The notes: generated by a model not told the origin, from the letters alone. A DNA stretch of 64,000 bases from Endozoicomonas sp. NE40 (GCF_040549045.1 NZ_JBEWTB010000002.1:1085501-1149500), one strand, 5' to 3'. Positions 8,892-17,551 are shown, counted from the first letter of the stretch. Program-made: numbers and translations.

Positions 8892-9926
8892 TTACCGATT
8901 AACTTTGCTGGCAAAAAAGTCAGTCACGCTACCAGGATGCGAACCAGTCCTCTTCAGGCTAAAAGACTCATAGCCATTCGAAGTTCGCACCATTGCTGCT
9001 TTCCACTTGTATTTCCTATCACTCTGCGAAGTATTGTTAACCAGCATGATAAAATCATCAATGTTCAGGAAATACTGCTCTTTCTGATTGACCAGCAGCA
9101 GAAAAAGCCCTCCCCCTATATAGATGACACACAGATGATATCTATTATAAATCCCTGTAGCAGATTCAACCGATTCCTCCATAAGCCAGACCTGCCCAAC
9201 TCGCAGTGCATTTATCTGAGACACCAGCGCCACCTGATCAACGGCCTCCCCAAGAAAATACCCATCTTCAGTCCGATAGTTCTCATCATCAGACTCATAC
9301 CTTCTGGGAAACTGATAAGCATTTGCAGGAGGCGAAAAACCAAGTACATAATCAGCAACCATAAAGCGGGCAGCCTGAGATGATTTCAACAGAGCCTCCC
9401 CCTTTTCAGGCTGATCCCAGAAGCTCAGAATCCGACGCCATACATCACGAACCGTCCTGTCGAACAAATCATCAGAATGAACCAGACACGGGCTTTTACT
9501 CAATATTAATGCCTTTTTTTCAGGGGTAAGTGTTTGAAAAAAAGACGCCTTGATGTCTTCAAAATAGGCGTACACCACACGACCATCGGGAGCCGTATAA
9601 GCTACCTGAACAGGTCTTTGGGGCCTGCAACTCAGAGCCCCGAAATCAATATTCATATAACGTTTTGACTTCGCAGAACCACAGCGCGACTCATGCAGAA
9701 ACCGAAAAGTGTAAATTATTGCGTGGTTCGAATATTCAGGCAAATAACTCCCCACAGACCGAACCATCTCCTCGGGACCATTGGGCGTCTTGCTGCCTGA
9801 CAGGCACCAGCACCGGTTATCGTTTATCTGGTCAGCTCTCAACAGACCGGCAAACAGCAAAAGGGACAGAAGCACCACTGATTGAGTCGTTTTTTTGATC
9901 GTGAGTGCTTTTTCATAACAGTTCAC
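8892..9926 (-). CDS. Exported hypothetical protein
   Basis: I do not recognise this family. The N-terminus is a signal peptide: basic (KALTIKK), then a hydrophobic core (SVVLLSLLLFAGLLRA), with probable cleavage before DQINDN, so export to the periplasm is expected. The mature part has Cys-rich starts (NRCWCLSGS, SRCGSAKS) and a hydrophobic stretch near the C-terminus (LCVIYIGGGLFLLLV). The frame also runs up to an ATG at 9956, but a GTG at 9926 has GGGGG about five bases upstream and gives a better signal peptide, so I choose 9926. Its 3' end meets the fbaA 3' region convergently. No neighbour suggests a function. Confidence 0.72.
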   Translation of the reverse strand: MNCYEKALTIKKTTQSVVLLSLLLFAGLLRADQINDNRCWCLSGSKTPNGPEEMVRSVGSYLPEYSNHAIIYTFRFLHESRCGSAKSKRYMNIDFGALSCRPQRPVQVAYTAPDGRVVYAYFEDIKASFFQTLTPEKKALILSKSPCLVHSDDLFDRTVRDVWRRILSFWDQPEKGEALLKSSQAARFMVADYVLGFSPPANAYQFPRRYESDDENYRTEDGYFLGEAVDQVALVSQINALRVGQVWLMEESVESATGIYNRYHLCVIYIGGGLFLLLVNQKEQYFLNIDDFIMLVNNTSQSDRKYKWKAAMVRTSNGYESFSLKRTGSHPGSVTDFFASKVNR

Positions 9927-10198
9927 ACATACCCCCAACTGCAAACCACCGTTCAACCCGGATCAACCGACCGAGCGGTCAGGCTACCTTAACGAACATC
10001 CGACAATATAGCCTTCTTACCGTATAGTGCCTGCCTTTTCATACCTGCCAGCCCCTGCTCATAAACCATTCAAATCCTTTTGCCTTTTTAGAACAGTTGA
10101 ACTTTGCATCCATCAACCAAGGTGGCGATAATATAAACAGTCCTCCATAGCTCAAACGCCCCTCTATAACCTTTTTATCAATAAAAAAGGAGCAAGCC

Positions 10199-11263
10199 AT
10201 GGCACTGATCAGCCTCAGACAGCTTCTCGACCACGCTGCCGAGAACCGTTACGGCGTCCCTGCCTTTAACGTCAACAACCTGGAACAGATGCGCGCCATC
10301 ATGGAAGCAGCCGACGAAACGGATTCGCCGGTCATTGTTCAGGCTTCCGCCGGAGCCCGGAAATACGCTGGCGCCCCCTTCCTGAGACACCTGATACTGG
10401 CGGCCATTGAAGAGTTTCCACACATTCCCGTAGTCATGCATCAGGATCACGGCACCAGCCCCGCCGTCTGTCAGCGTTCAATACAACTGGGCTTTTCTTC
10501 TGTCATGATGGACGGCTCACTGAAAGAAGATGGTAAAACCCCTTCCAGCTACGAATACAATGTTGAGGTGACCCGCCGAACCGTTGAAATGGCTCATGCC
10601 TGTGGAGTTTCTGTAGAAGGGGAACTAGGCTGCCTCGGCTCTCTGGAAACCGGTGAAGCAGGTGAAGAAGACGGCGTTGGCGCCGCGGGTAAACTGTCCC
10701 ATGACCAGCTACTGACCGACCCCGACGAAGCTGCAGAGTTTGTTCAGGCCACCCATGTCGATGCCCTCGCCATCGCCTGCGGTACCAGCCATGGTGCCTA
10801 CAAATTCACCCGTCCTCCGACTGGCGACATCCTTGCCATTGACAGAATCCGCGAGATACACAAACGCATACCCAACACCCACCTGGTGATGCACGGTTCT
10901 TCATCAGTACCACAGGACTGGCTCAAGATTATTAACGACAACGGTGGAGAAATACCGGAAACCTACGGCGTTCCTGTCGAGCAGATCCAGGAAGGCATTC
11001 GCCATGGGGTACGCAAGGTCAATATCGACACCGATCTGCGCCTGGCATCAACAGGGGCCATTCGCCGTTTTATGCAGGAAAACAAATCAGAGTTTGACCC
11101 ACGCAAATACCTTACTGTCGCCACCCGGGCAATGAAAGACATCTGCCTTCAGCGCTATCAGACTTTTGAAACGGCAGGCAATGCTTCAAAAATCAGGGCA
11201 TTAAGCCTGGAAACCATGTTCGACCTCTACAACAAGGGCAACCTTGACCCCAAAATCCAGTAA
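10199..11263 (+). CDS. cbbA: Class II fructose-bisphosphate aldolase, CbbA-like long type
   Basis: This is a second Zn-dependent fructose-bisphosphate aldolase, 354 residues, of the subtype annotated as Calvin-cycle/CbbA in many proteobacteria. The metal site is MHQDHGTSPA, with SVMMDGS, GTSHGAYKF and HGSSS further on, and KVNIDTDLR near the phosphate site. Start ATG follows a clear ribosome-binding site (AAAAAGGAGCAAGCC). It shares the start pattern (MAL-S-L) and overall fold with fbaA 1.4 kb upstream but is far from identical, so the two are distinct subfamilies and not a recent duplication. Its codon use is less biased than that of fbaA. No Rubisco gene is visible, so a role in glycolysis or gluconeogenesis is the safer reading. 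Confidence 0.94.
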   Translation: MALISLRQLLDHAAENRYGVPAFNVNNLEQMRAIMEAADETDSPVIVQASAGARKYAGAPFLRHLILAAIEEFPHIPVVMHQDHGTSPAVCQRSIQLGFSSVMMDGSLKEDGKTPSSYEYNVEVTRRTVEMAHACGVSVEGELGCLGSLETGEAGEEDGVGAAGKLSHDQLLTDPDEAAEFVQATHVDALAIACGTSHGAYKFTRPPTGDILAIDRIREIHKRIPNTHLVMHGSSSVPQDWLKIINDNGGEIPETYGVPVEQIQEGIRHGVRKVNIDTDLRLASTGAIRRFMQENKSEFDPRKYLTVATRAMKDICLQRYQTFETAGNASKIRALSLETMFDLYNKGNLDPKIQ

Positions 11264-11270
11264 TCCGGAT

Positions 11271-11306
11271 AACCGGTTGCCAGGAGTCCGACCTGTGCAA
11301 CCGGTT
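11271..11306 (+). repeat. Inverted repeat between aldolase and kinase genes
   Basis: AACCGGTTGC at 11271 and GCAACCGGTT ending at 11306 are perfect complements. The hairpin lies just past the aldolase stop. It has no T run, so it may be a 3' stabiliser or weak terminator. Confidence 0.5.
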
Positions 11307-11406
11307 TCATGCGCCAGGTCATATCAGCACCGCCTGCAAAAGTGTTATAACGTCTGTCATCATCCCGACCTCTATAAATTTCAAAATAAACCGGAGAATG
11401 TCAGAT

Positions 11407-12312
11407 ATGCTGTATGGACTGGATATCGGCGGCACCAAGATGGAGCTGACTGCCTACAACGACCGCTACGAAAGAACGTTCAGCAAACGCATCCCAACAC
11501 CTGTCGACAACTACGACTCTTTCAGACAAAGCATACAGACCCTGATTCAGGAAACCGATGAGCAACTCAACGTAAGGGGCTGTGTCGGCATTGGTATTCC
11601 GGGCTTTATTGAACCGGATTCCGCAAAAGCAGTGATTGCCAACATCCCATGCGCCAATGGTAAAAACCTTCAGTCCGACCTGGAATACATACTGAACCGA
11701 CCCATTAAAATAGAAAACGACGCCAACTGCTTTACTATCTCAGAAGCTATTGGCGGTGCCGGTGAAGGTTTTGACACCGTGTTCGGAGTTATTCTTGGCA
11801 CAGGCTGCGGCGGCGGAATTTATGTACAAAAACGGATTTATGCCGGTCGCAACAATCTGGCTGGCGAATGGGGCCATACCCCTCTACCCTTTCAGGCACT
11901 GGAACTGGGAGGCCCTGACTTCCCCGTTATCGATTGCGGCTGTGGCCTGCGGGGCTGTCTGGACAATTATCTGTCAGGCCGGGGACTGGAAATCATTTAT
12001 AAGCACTTTTCAGGCAGACATGCTGAAGGCAAAGAGATTGTGCAACTCTATCGCCACCAGGATAGCGACGCCGAAAAGGCCGTCAACCTTTACTCAGAAC
12101 TTCTTGCCTGTGGGCTCGGAAGCCTGACCAATATCCTTGATCCGGGCGTCTTTGTTGTGGGCGGAGGACTGTCTAATTTTGATGAACTTTATGACCTGAT
12201 CCCACCACTGATGAAACAATACACGCTTAAGATTGGCAAACTACCCGAAGTGCGAAAAGCCCGGTTTGGTGACGCTGGCGGCGCTCGTGGGGCCGCCATG
12301 TTAAATCATTAA
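11407..12312 (+). CDS. nagK: ROK-family sugar kinase, N-acetylglucosamine kinase-like
   Basis: It is an ROK kinase that most resembles E. coli NagK, which phosphorylates free N-acetylglucosamine with ATP. Visible are the phosphate-binding start (YGLDIGGTK), the catalytic region ENDANCFTISEA, the glycine-rich ILGTGCGGGI, the GEWGH sugar motif, the zinc motif CGCGLRGCLDNYLSGRG and the ADP-binding VVGGGLSNF. GDAGGARGAA at the end also matches NagK. ATG at 11398 has GGAG only one base away; ATG at 11407 has it ten bases away and matches the NagK start, so I use 11407. Together with ptsI and the EIIC gene it suggests use of GlcNAc or chitin sugars. A fructokinase-like activity cannot be ruled out. 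Confidence 0.88.
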   Translation: MLYGLDIGGTKMELTAYNDRYERTFSKRIPTPVDNYDSFRQSIQTLIQETDEQLNVRGCVGIGIPGFIEPDSAKAVIANIPCANGKNLQSDLEYILNRPIKIENDANCFTISEAIGGAGEGFDTVFGVILGTGCGGGIYVQKRIYAGRNNLAGEWGHTPLPFQALELGGPDFPVIDCGCGLRGCLDNYLSGRGLEIIYKHFSGRHAEGKEIVQLYRHQDSDAEKAVNLYSELLACGLGSLTNILDPGVFVVGGGLSNFDELYDLIPPLMKQYTLKIGKLPEVRKARFGDAGGARGAAMLNH

Positions 12313-12455
12313 CCGTTATAACCATGCGGTAGCAGGAATAACTGCTACCCATTTGCGCGAAACAATCTGAACAAAAATAATTCTTTTTTACAATCAACAA
12401 ATACTAACTACGCTTACCTCTGATTACACATAAGATATCAAAGGGATAAAGCATT

Positions 12456-13610
12456 ATGGCGCTCTTTCCGAAGTGTCTGCGGCGAATTACAACATTAATT
12501 CTCGTGTTAAATGCAGCCACTTCCGGCTTCGCCTTTGCTCATGATGGTCATAATTCAGCCATCAATTTCCAAAAAGTCAGCAAAAAACATATCGACTGCC
12601 ATACATCAATGCAGTCAATCATCCAGACAAACCAGGATTATCTGCCCCCAGGTATGCGATGCATCACCACGACGGAAACACCAACAGAAACTATCGTTGA
12701 ACAATCAACCGTCACCAGCCACGGCATTGAATACGATTGCTCATTTACCCCTGCCGATCATAGTAATGGTACGCTGCTCAGCAGTTGCAACGGCATAGTG
12801 CAAGCCAATATACCTAATTCCACCCCAGCAAAACGCCATTATCATGCACCAGGGCATTTTGTACTTGAAAGACACTTGTCAGAAAAAGCTGCCGAAGTCC
12901 CCAGCCAAACCCTCCTAAACATCCTGATCACCAGCAAAAGGCTTATTATTGACTATGCTTATTACCCTCTTGGGAACGCCTTTGAGCTTTACTGCCATAT
13001 ATGGAAAAAACCATTCAAAATATGGAATCGCTATTCCAGCAGTCTTATGACCGTTGCCAGTCAAGTAAAAACAATAAACAGCCTCGGTGTTCGCCATCAG
13101 AAAAACCCTGTCCAGCGACTATGGATCAATATTCTTGATAGCTCAAAGCTTGTTTTACTCAATGCATGGAATGTGTATGAAATCGTCAAGCACTTTGTAC
13201 ATTTCTCCAACATACAACACACTCACGAGTTTTCAGAAAGAGAAACCACCATCCAACTGGGCAGCGCCTCCCTTGAACTTTACGAAGAACATGAAGATTT
13301 TCTGGATGCCTTAAAAAGCATGCCTACCATCGCCAGAGACAGCCTTGAAGACTTAGCCCTGTACTCACTCATTGTATACAACGGCTATGAAGCAATAAAT
13401 GGGATGCCAGAAGGTAAATCTATCACCAGTTATCTTTATGAGCTTGCCCAGAATGGAGTGCTTTATCTGCTGAATGTTCCCAGTAGTCGATACAGAGATT
13501 ACAACAACCACTTAAAAGCCCCCACGGGGATCTCTTCTCAGCCACCAGTCAGAGGGCCTGAATTAACAGTCCCTCTGGTAAGAAGCTACCATGACATCCG
13601 GTATTACTGA
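12456..13610 (+). CDS. Exported hypothetical protein, 384 aa
   Basis: I do not recognise this protein. It starts with a signal peptide (MALFPKCLRRITTLILVLNA, cleavage probably after FAFA), and the mature protein begins HDGHNSAINF, with a possible metal-binding cluster of His and Asp. The N-terminal part has four Cys (residues about 48 to 110) that could form disulfides in the periplasm. The middle is rich in aromatic and hydrophobic residues (SKRLIIDYAYYPLGNAFELY). The tail is Pro-rich. GGGATAAAGCATT before the ATG gives a usable ribosome-binding site. It is followed by the tRNA remnant-terminator array, whose first hairpin would end its transcript. AT content is somewhat higher than in the metabolic genes. 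Confidence 0.7.
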   Translation: MALFPKCLRRITTLILVLNAATSGFAFAHDGHNSAINFQKVSKKHIDCHTSMQSIIQTNQDYLPPGMRCITTTETPTETIVEQSTVTSHGIEYDCSFTPADHSNGTLLSSCNGIVQANIPNSTPAKRHYHAPGHFVLERHLSEKAAEVPSQTLLNILITSKRLIIDYAYYPLGNAFELYCHIWKKPFKIWNRYSSSLMTVASQVKTINSLGVRHQKNPVQRLWINILDSSKLVLLNAWNVYEIVKHFVHFSNIQHTHEFSERETTIQLGSASLELYEEHEDFLDALKSMPTIARDSLEDLALYSLIVYNGYEAINGMPEGKSITSYLYELAQNGVLYLLNVPSSRYRDYNNHLKAPTGISSQPPVRGPELTVPLVRSYHDIRYY

Positions 13611-13656
13611 TGAAATATCCAGCCTTATCAGAGTTTGCCCCATAAATTTCAGGCAT

Positions 13657-13687
13657 AAAAAAACCAGTCACACTGGACTGGTTTTTT
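13657..13687 (-). terminator. Terminator T1 of the tRNA remnant array
   Basis: Stem AACCAGTC/GACTGGTT with A and T runs on both sides, so it can act in both directions. It probably also ends transcription of the plus-strand gene that stops at 13610. Confidence 0.85.
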
Positions 13688-13693
13688 GTATAT

Positions 13694-13749
13694 TGGAGCG
13701 GGAAGCGAGACTCGCCCTTGCTATAAAGAGACGACCCCAACCCTGCCAG
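13694..13749 (-). pseudogene. tRNA-Gly 3' remnant R1
   Basis: 56 bases keep GGTTGGGGTCG and the acceptor end CGTTTCCCGCTCCA of tRNA-Gly. The 5' half is missing and the T-arm 5' strand is replaced. Confidence 0.85.
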
Positions 13750-13774
13750 AAGCTGCCCCATAAATTTCAGGCAT

Positions 13775-13806
13775 AAAAAAACCAGCCACACTGGACTGGT
13801 TTTTTT
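13775..13806 (-). terminator. Terminator T2 of the tRNA remnant array
   Basis: Same hairpin as T1 with one base change (CCAGCC for CCAGTC) on the A-run side and seven T on the plus side. Confidence 0.85.
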
Positions 13807-13812
13807 GTATAT

Positions 13813-13868
13813 TGGAGCGGGAAACGAGACTCGCCCTTGCTATAAAGAGACGACCCCAACCCTGCCAG
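13813..13868 (-). pseudogene. tRNA-Gly 3' remnant R2
   Basis: Nearly identical to R1. It has the same replacement in the T arm and an intact 3' CCA end. Confidence 0.85.
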
Positions 13869-13893
13869 AGGCTGCCCCATAAATTTCAGCCAT

Positions 13894-13924
13894 AAAAAAA
13901 CCAGTCACACTGGACTGGTTTTTT
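13894..13924 (-). terminator. Terminator T3 of the tRNA remnant array
   Basis: Same hairpin as T1, followed on the minus strand by seven T. Confidence 0.85.
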
Positions 13925-13930
13925 GTATAT

Positions 13931-13986
13931 TGGAGCGGGAAACGAGACTCGCCCTTGCTATAAAGAGACGACCCCAACCCTGCCAG
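13931..13986 (-). pseudogene. tRNA-Gly 3' remnant R3
   Basis: Nearly identical to R2, with the same junctions at both ends. Confidence 0.85.
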
Positions 13987-14012
13987 TGGCTGCCCCCATA
14001 AATTTCAGCCAT

Positions 14013-14042
14013 AAAAAAACCAGTCACACTGGACTGGTTTTT
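14013..14042 (-). terminator. Terminator T4 of the tRNA remnant array
   Basis: Same hairpin as T1, with one T fewer on the plus side. Confidence 0.85.
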
Positions 14043-14048
14043 GTATAT

Positions 14049-14104
14049 TGGAGCGGGAAGCGAGACTCGCCCTTGCTATAAAGAGACGACCCCAACCCTG
14101 CCAG
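14049..14104 (-). pseudogene. tRNA-Gly 3' remnant R4
   Basis: Nearly identical to R1 (same GCGAGACTCG variant in the acceptor/T-arm border). It is the remnant closest to the functional tRNA-Gly. Confidence 0.85.
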
Positions 14105-14129
14105 AGGCTGCCCCATAAATTTCAGCCAT

Positions 14130-14160
14130 AAAAAAACCAGTCACACTGGACTGGTTTTTT
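14130..14160 (-). terminator. Terminator T5 after the Ala-Glu-Gly tRNA operon
   Basis: Stem AACCAGTC/GACTGGTT seven bases past the CCA end of tRNA-Gly at 14167, with a run of seven T on the minus strand. It is the functional terminator of this tRNA operon, and the four further copies downstream look like duplicates. Confidence 0.9.
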
Positions 14161-14166
14161 GTATAT

Positions 14167-14242
<76 letters not shown>

Positions 14243-14288
14243 ACAAGTATTTAACGACTCTACAGTCCTATCCTTTAGAAAAGAATAG

Positions 14289-14364
14289 TGGCATCCCGTA
14301 GGGGACTCGAACCCCTGTTACTGCCGTGAAAGGGCAGTGTCCTAGGCCACTAGACGAACGGGAC
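14289..14364 (-). tRNA. tRNA-Glu(TTC) 1
   Basis: Acceptor GTCCCGT/ACGGGAT, anticodon loop CTTTCAC with TTC, T loop TTCGAGT, CCA encoded. It is second in the short Ala-Glu-Gly operon. Confidence 0.97.
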
Positions 14365-14403
14365 ACATTCTACAACCAGAGTAAAACTCTAACTGCTGAA
14401 ATT

Positions 14404-14479
14404 TGGTGGAGCCTAGCGGGATCGAACCGCTGACCTCAACACTGCCAGTGTTGCGCTCTCCCAGCTGAGCTAAGGCCCC
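14404..14479 (-). tRNA. tRNA-Ala(GGC) 1
   Basis: Acceptor GGGGCCT/AGGCTCC, anticodon loop with GGC, T loop TTCGATC, ACCA end. First gene of the short operon; a promoter is visible upstream at 14495-14523. Confidence 0.97.
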
Positions 14480-14494
14480 AAACCTTGTTTGCTG

Positions 14495-14523
14495 CATTAT
14501 GCCGTTTTTTCATTTGAAATCAA
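14495..14523 (-). promoter_or_regulatory. Probable promoter of the short tRNA operon
   Basis: On the minus strand TTGATT (14523-14518) and ATAATG (14500-14495) are spaced by 17 bases. The -10 box ends 15 bases before tRNA-Ala 1, giving a very short leader. Confidence 0.5.
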
Positions 14524-14604
14524 GTATTTGTTGATCTCTTTTGACAACATCGTTGGCAGCGAACGAGGCAAAATAATAGGGATTTGCGTTATCACTGTCA
14601 ACCG

Positions 14605-15525
14605 CTAGTTGCTTTTTAAGTTATCTGGTTTTGCCCCCCAGGCTTTCAGAAAATTCAGATAGTTTCCGCGTAGCTTATCCCTTAACCCGTTACCATCAGG
14701 GCTTCGATAAACAAATCTTGCGCGCTCAAGAACCTTCGAATCCACAGGCGTACGAAAGTCAGGCATCTCATCACCGATAACGCTGATAATCCTCTTTGCC
14801 ACATCTTCCGGACTGGCACCTTGCGCAAGGCGATCCACCATCATGCGTTTCAGATTACCCGTCTGCGCTCCAGCACCATCCCCCTGCACTTTCGCTGACC
14901 CAATAACAGCACTTTTTCCAATATTGGTATTAGTAGCCCCAGGCTCAAAAACCACGACTTTGACCCCATAGTCCTCAAGATAAGAAGACTGCCCAAGCGA
15001 CATAGTTTCAATAGCAGACCTGGTTGCCGAATAAGACTCCATCAACCCTCTTGGCTCAAAAGCCTGTGAACTGCTGATATTCACAACCAGTCCGGATTGA
15101 CGTTTGCGCATATAAGGCAGGACAGCACGAGTCGCCCTTGCATAGCCGACCACATTCACATTTAACATATCCAAAAGCTGGTCCGGCTCAACACTCTCCA
15201 CAGAGCCAACAACCATATAGCCTGCATTATTAACCAGAACATCAATTCCCGACTCCCGGTCTCCAATCATTTTTATTGCAGCATCCACTGAACGCGTATC
15301 AGCCGGATCCATTTTAATCAATGAATAACCGTTATAGTCACCAACCAGACCAGTCTGCCGCGTAGTGCCATAAACCTTATAGGCTTTATCAGCTGCCAGC
15401 TCTTCCACCAAGCTTTTGCCAATACCAGAAGAAGCTCCGGTTACAATGACAACCTTTGCCGCATCATTAGCCTGCAGCAAGCTTCCCAGCAATAACAACC
15501 CAAGCAGCCAAAAACGCATCTTCAT
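14605..15525 (-). CDS. SDR-family protein with N-terminal signal segment
   Basis: It is a short-chain dehydrogenase/reductase fold protein of 306 residues with an unusual N-terminus: MKMRFWLLGLLLLGSLLQAN looks like a signal peptide or membrane anchor. The Rossmann motif TGASSGIG (residues 29-36), NNAGY (99-103) and the Ser region NISSSQA (about 149-155) are present. The catalytic Y165 is followed by S-A-T-R, so the usual Lys of YxxxK is Arg169. NAD(P) is normally absent from the periplasm, so an exported active SDR would be odd; a cytoplasm-facing membrane anchor is the alternative. The gene lies between two tRNA operons and has its own frame and stop. The substrate is unknown. Confidence 0.82.
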   Translation of the reverse strand: MKMRFWLLGLLLLGSLLQANDAAKVVIVTGASSGIGKSLVEELAADKAYKVYGTTRQTGLVGDYNGYSLIKMDPADTRSVDAAIKMIGDRESGIDVLVNNAGYMVVGSVESVEPDQLLDMLNVNVVGYARATRAVLPYMRKRQSGLVVNISSSQAFEPRGLMESYSATRSAIETMSLGQSSYLEDYGVKVVVFEPGATNTNIGKSAVIGSAKVQGDGAGAQTGNLKRMMVDRLAQGASPEDVAKRIISVIGDEMPDFRTPVDSKVLERARFVYRSPDGNGLRDKLRGNYLNFLKAWGAKPDNLKSN

Positions 15526-15616
15526 TCTTTGGTTCTCATTTGTAATTTTTGATAAAGAAAATAGCAGTGATTAAAGAAGCTGGCTGAGATAAAGGAAAAT
15601 TAACATTTCTGAAACG

Positions 15617-15650
15617 CAAAAAGCCCAACGCATTTAAGCGTCGGGCTTTC
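15617..15650 (-). terminator. Terminator of the long tRNA array
   Basis: GCCCGACGC and GCGTTGGGC pair with one mismatch on the minus strand, followed by TTTTT. It lies 13 bases after tRNA-Glu 2, separating the array from the SDR gene. Confidence 0.85.
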
Positions 15651-15662
15651 TGTAGAGAAAAA

Positions 15663-15738
15663 TGGCATCCCGTAGGGGACTCGAACCCCTGTTACTGCCG
15701 TGAAAGGGCAGTGTCCTAGGCCACTAGACGAACGGGAC
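15663..15738 (-). tRNA. tRNA-Glu(TTC) 2
   Basis: Identical as read to tRNA-Glu 1. It is the last gene of the long array, directly before its terminator. Confidence 0.97.
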
Positions 15739-15779
15739 ACAACTCTGTGTCTTTATGTTTTAGAACATAAAGCCTAATC

Positions 15780-15855
<76 letters not shown>

Positions 15856-15885
15856 ATAAGTATTTAACGACTCTACAGTCAAAAA

Positions 15886-15961
15886 TGGCATCCCGTAGGG
15901 GACTCGAACCCCTGTTACTGCCGTGAAAGGGCAGTGTCCTAGGCCACTAGACGAACGGGAC
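15886..15961 (-). tRNA. tRNA-Glu(TTC) 3
   Basis: Identical as read to tRNA-Glu 1. The spacer to the next Gly gene carries the small GACT/AGTC hairpin found throughout the array. Confidence 0.97.
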
Positions 15962-16002
15962 ACAATTCTGTGCCTTTATGTTTTAGAACATAAAGCCTAA
16001 TC

Positions 16003-16078
<76 letters not shown>

Positions 16079-16108
16079 ATAAGTATTTAACGACTCTACA
16101 GTCAAAAA

Positions 16109-16184
16109 TGGCATCCCGTAGGGGACTCGAACCCCTGTTACTGCCGTGAAAGGGCAGTGTCCTAGGCCACTAGACGAACGGGAC
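16109..16184 (-). tRNA. tRNA-Glu(TTC) 4
   Basis: Identical as read to tRNA-Glu 1, CCA encoded. Confidence 0.97.
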
Positions 16185-16227
16185 ACAATCTCTTGCTTCT
16201 TTATGTTTTAAAACATAAAGCCTGATT

Positions 16228-16303
<76 letters not shown>

Positions 16304-16330
16304 GTTGAAGATTTTTAAGACCTCTTCGAA

Positions 16331-16413
16331 GTCTGGGAAACGAGACTCACTCTCTACCCAGAGGCGACCCCAACCTTGGCAAGGTTGTGCTCTACCAACT
16401 GAGCTATTCCCAC
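16331..16413 (-). pseudogene. tRNA-Gly-like gene with replaced T arm (psi-Gly 1)
   Basis: Acceptor 5' strand, D arm and anticodon arm (GCC) are kept, but the CGAGTTC that forms the T-stem 5' strand is replaced by 16 bases, and the 3' end reads TTCCCAGAC without CCA. The 5' end is GTGGGAA, so U2 can pair with the new A71. The inserted TCTGGG could instead pair with the 3' CCCAGA. A standard T loop is absent, so translation use is doubtful. Confidence 0.85.
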
Positions 16414-16445
16414 ATAAGTATTTTGAGACTCTTCAGTCTTGAAAA

Positions 16446-16521
16446 TGGCATCCCGTAGGGGACTCGAACCCCTGTTACTGCCGTGAAAGGGCAGTGTCCT
16501 AGGCCACTAGACGAACGGGAC
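16446..16521 (-). tRNA. tRNA-Glu(TTC) 5
   Basis: Identical as read to tRNA-Glu 1. It lies directly upstream of psi-Gly 1. Confidence 0.97.
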
Positions 16522-16564
16522 ACAATCTCTTGCGTCTTTATGTTTTAAAACATAAAGCCTGATT

Positions 16565-16640
<76 letters not shown>

Positions 16641-16668
16641 ATTGAAGATGTTTTGAGACTTCTTCGAA

Positions 16669-16752
16669 GTCTGGGAAACGAGACTCACTCTCTACCCCGG
16701 AGGCGACCCCAACCTTGGCAAGGTTGTGCTCTACCAACTGAGCTATTCCCGC
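16669..16752 (-). pseudogene. tRNA-Gly-like gene with replaced T arm (psi-Gly 2)
   Basis: Same organisation as psi-Gly 1, with 17 bases replacing the T-stem 5' strand and the same TTCCCAGAC 3' end. Its 5' strand is the normal GCGGGAA, so position 2 no longer pairs with A71. The two altered copies differ by a few bases, which suggests one duplicated from the other. Confidence 0.85.
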
Positions 16753-16782
16753 ATAAGTGTTTAACGACTCTACAGTCAAAAA

Positions 16783-16858
16783 TGGCATCCCGTAGGGGAC
16801 TCGAACCCCTGTTACTGCCGTGAAAGGGCAGTGTCCTAGGCCACTAGACGAACGGGAC
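16783..16858 (-). tRNA. tRNA-Glu(TTC) 6
   Basis: Identical as read to tRNA-Glu 1. It lies upstream of psi-Gly 2. Confidence 0.97.
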
Positions 16859-16901
16859 ACAATCTCTTGTGTCTTTATGTTTTAGAACATAAAGCCTGAT
16901 T

Positions 16902-16977
<76 letters not shown>

Positions 16978-17055
16978 AAAGTGGAAGCAATTTAACGACA
17001 TCTTCAGGTCAAAACGTAATCAGTAATTACCATTAGCTGACTGCGTTAAAGGAAG

Positions 17056-17131
17056 TGGCATCCCGTAGGGGACTCGAACCCCTGTTACTGCCGTGAAAGG
17101 GCAGTGTCCTAGGCCACTAGACGAACGGGAC
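17056..17131 (-). tRNA. tRNA-Glu(TTC) 7
   Basis: Intact, second gene of the long array. Confidence 0.97.
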
Positions 17132-17182
17132 GCAAAATCATCTTCATACTTACCGTATAAAGATGCTCTTTTTCATAAAGAG

Positions 17183-17258
17183 TGGTGGAGCCTAGCGGGA
17201 TCGAACCGCTGACCTCAACACTGCCAGTGTTGCGCTCTCCCAGCTGAGCTAAGGCCCC
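17183..17258 (-). tRNA. tRNA-Ala(GGC) 2
   Basis: Identical as read to tRNA-Ala 1 and the first gene of the long array. The 293 bases between it and gltX contain no gene that I can support, so a promoter there or read-through from gltX are both possible. Confidence 0.97.
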
Positions 17259-17551
17259 AATAGTCATGAACTTGCATAACAAAAGCGTTTATCCAGAAGG
17301 CTGTGCAACTCGTTGTGAGTGGCTGCCCCCGAAACGCAGGGCGAATGATATGGATGCCCCCCTATCCTGTCAAGCATCACTTATGAAAAAACTCATGGTC
17401 GTTTCAAATAGTTATAAACAAAGCCTTGCCATATGCGCTCTGCAATCGGGAATCTAATTTGTTCTTATATTTTGAATGACGCGGGGAAGAGACCGACATA
17501 CCGTCGATCTCTTTTTTCACTCCAACTTCTATATAGAAGCAATAAGCGACA

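Larger units (their letters stand above)
13637..14109 (-). repeat. Tandem array: four 118-119 bp units of tRNA-Gly remnant plus terminator
   Basis: Units start at 13637, 13755, 13874 and 13992, and a fifth, joined to an intact tRNA-Gly, at 14110. Read on the minus strand, each unit holds the 3' part of tRNA-Gly (anticodon-stem 3' half, altered T arm, complete acceptor 3' strand with CCA), then an identical terminator hairpin, then a conserved CTGAAATTTATGGGGC linker. The array continues directly from the last functional tRNA-Gly. The layout recalls the E. coli tyrT locus, where 178-bp repeats carry the last 19 bases of the tRNA. Confidence 0.9.

Noticed and set aside
13637..14109. CRISPR array
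   Set aside because: The 118-bp units are contiguous and alike over their whole length, with no variable spacers; they contain tRNA remnants and terminators.
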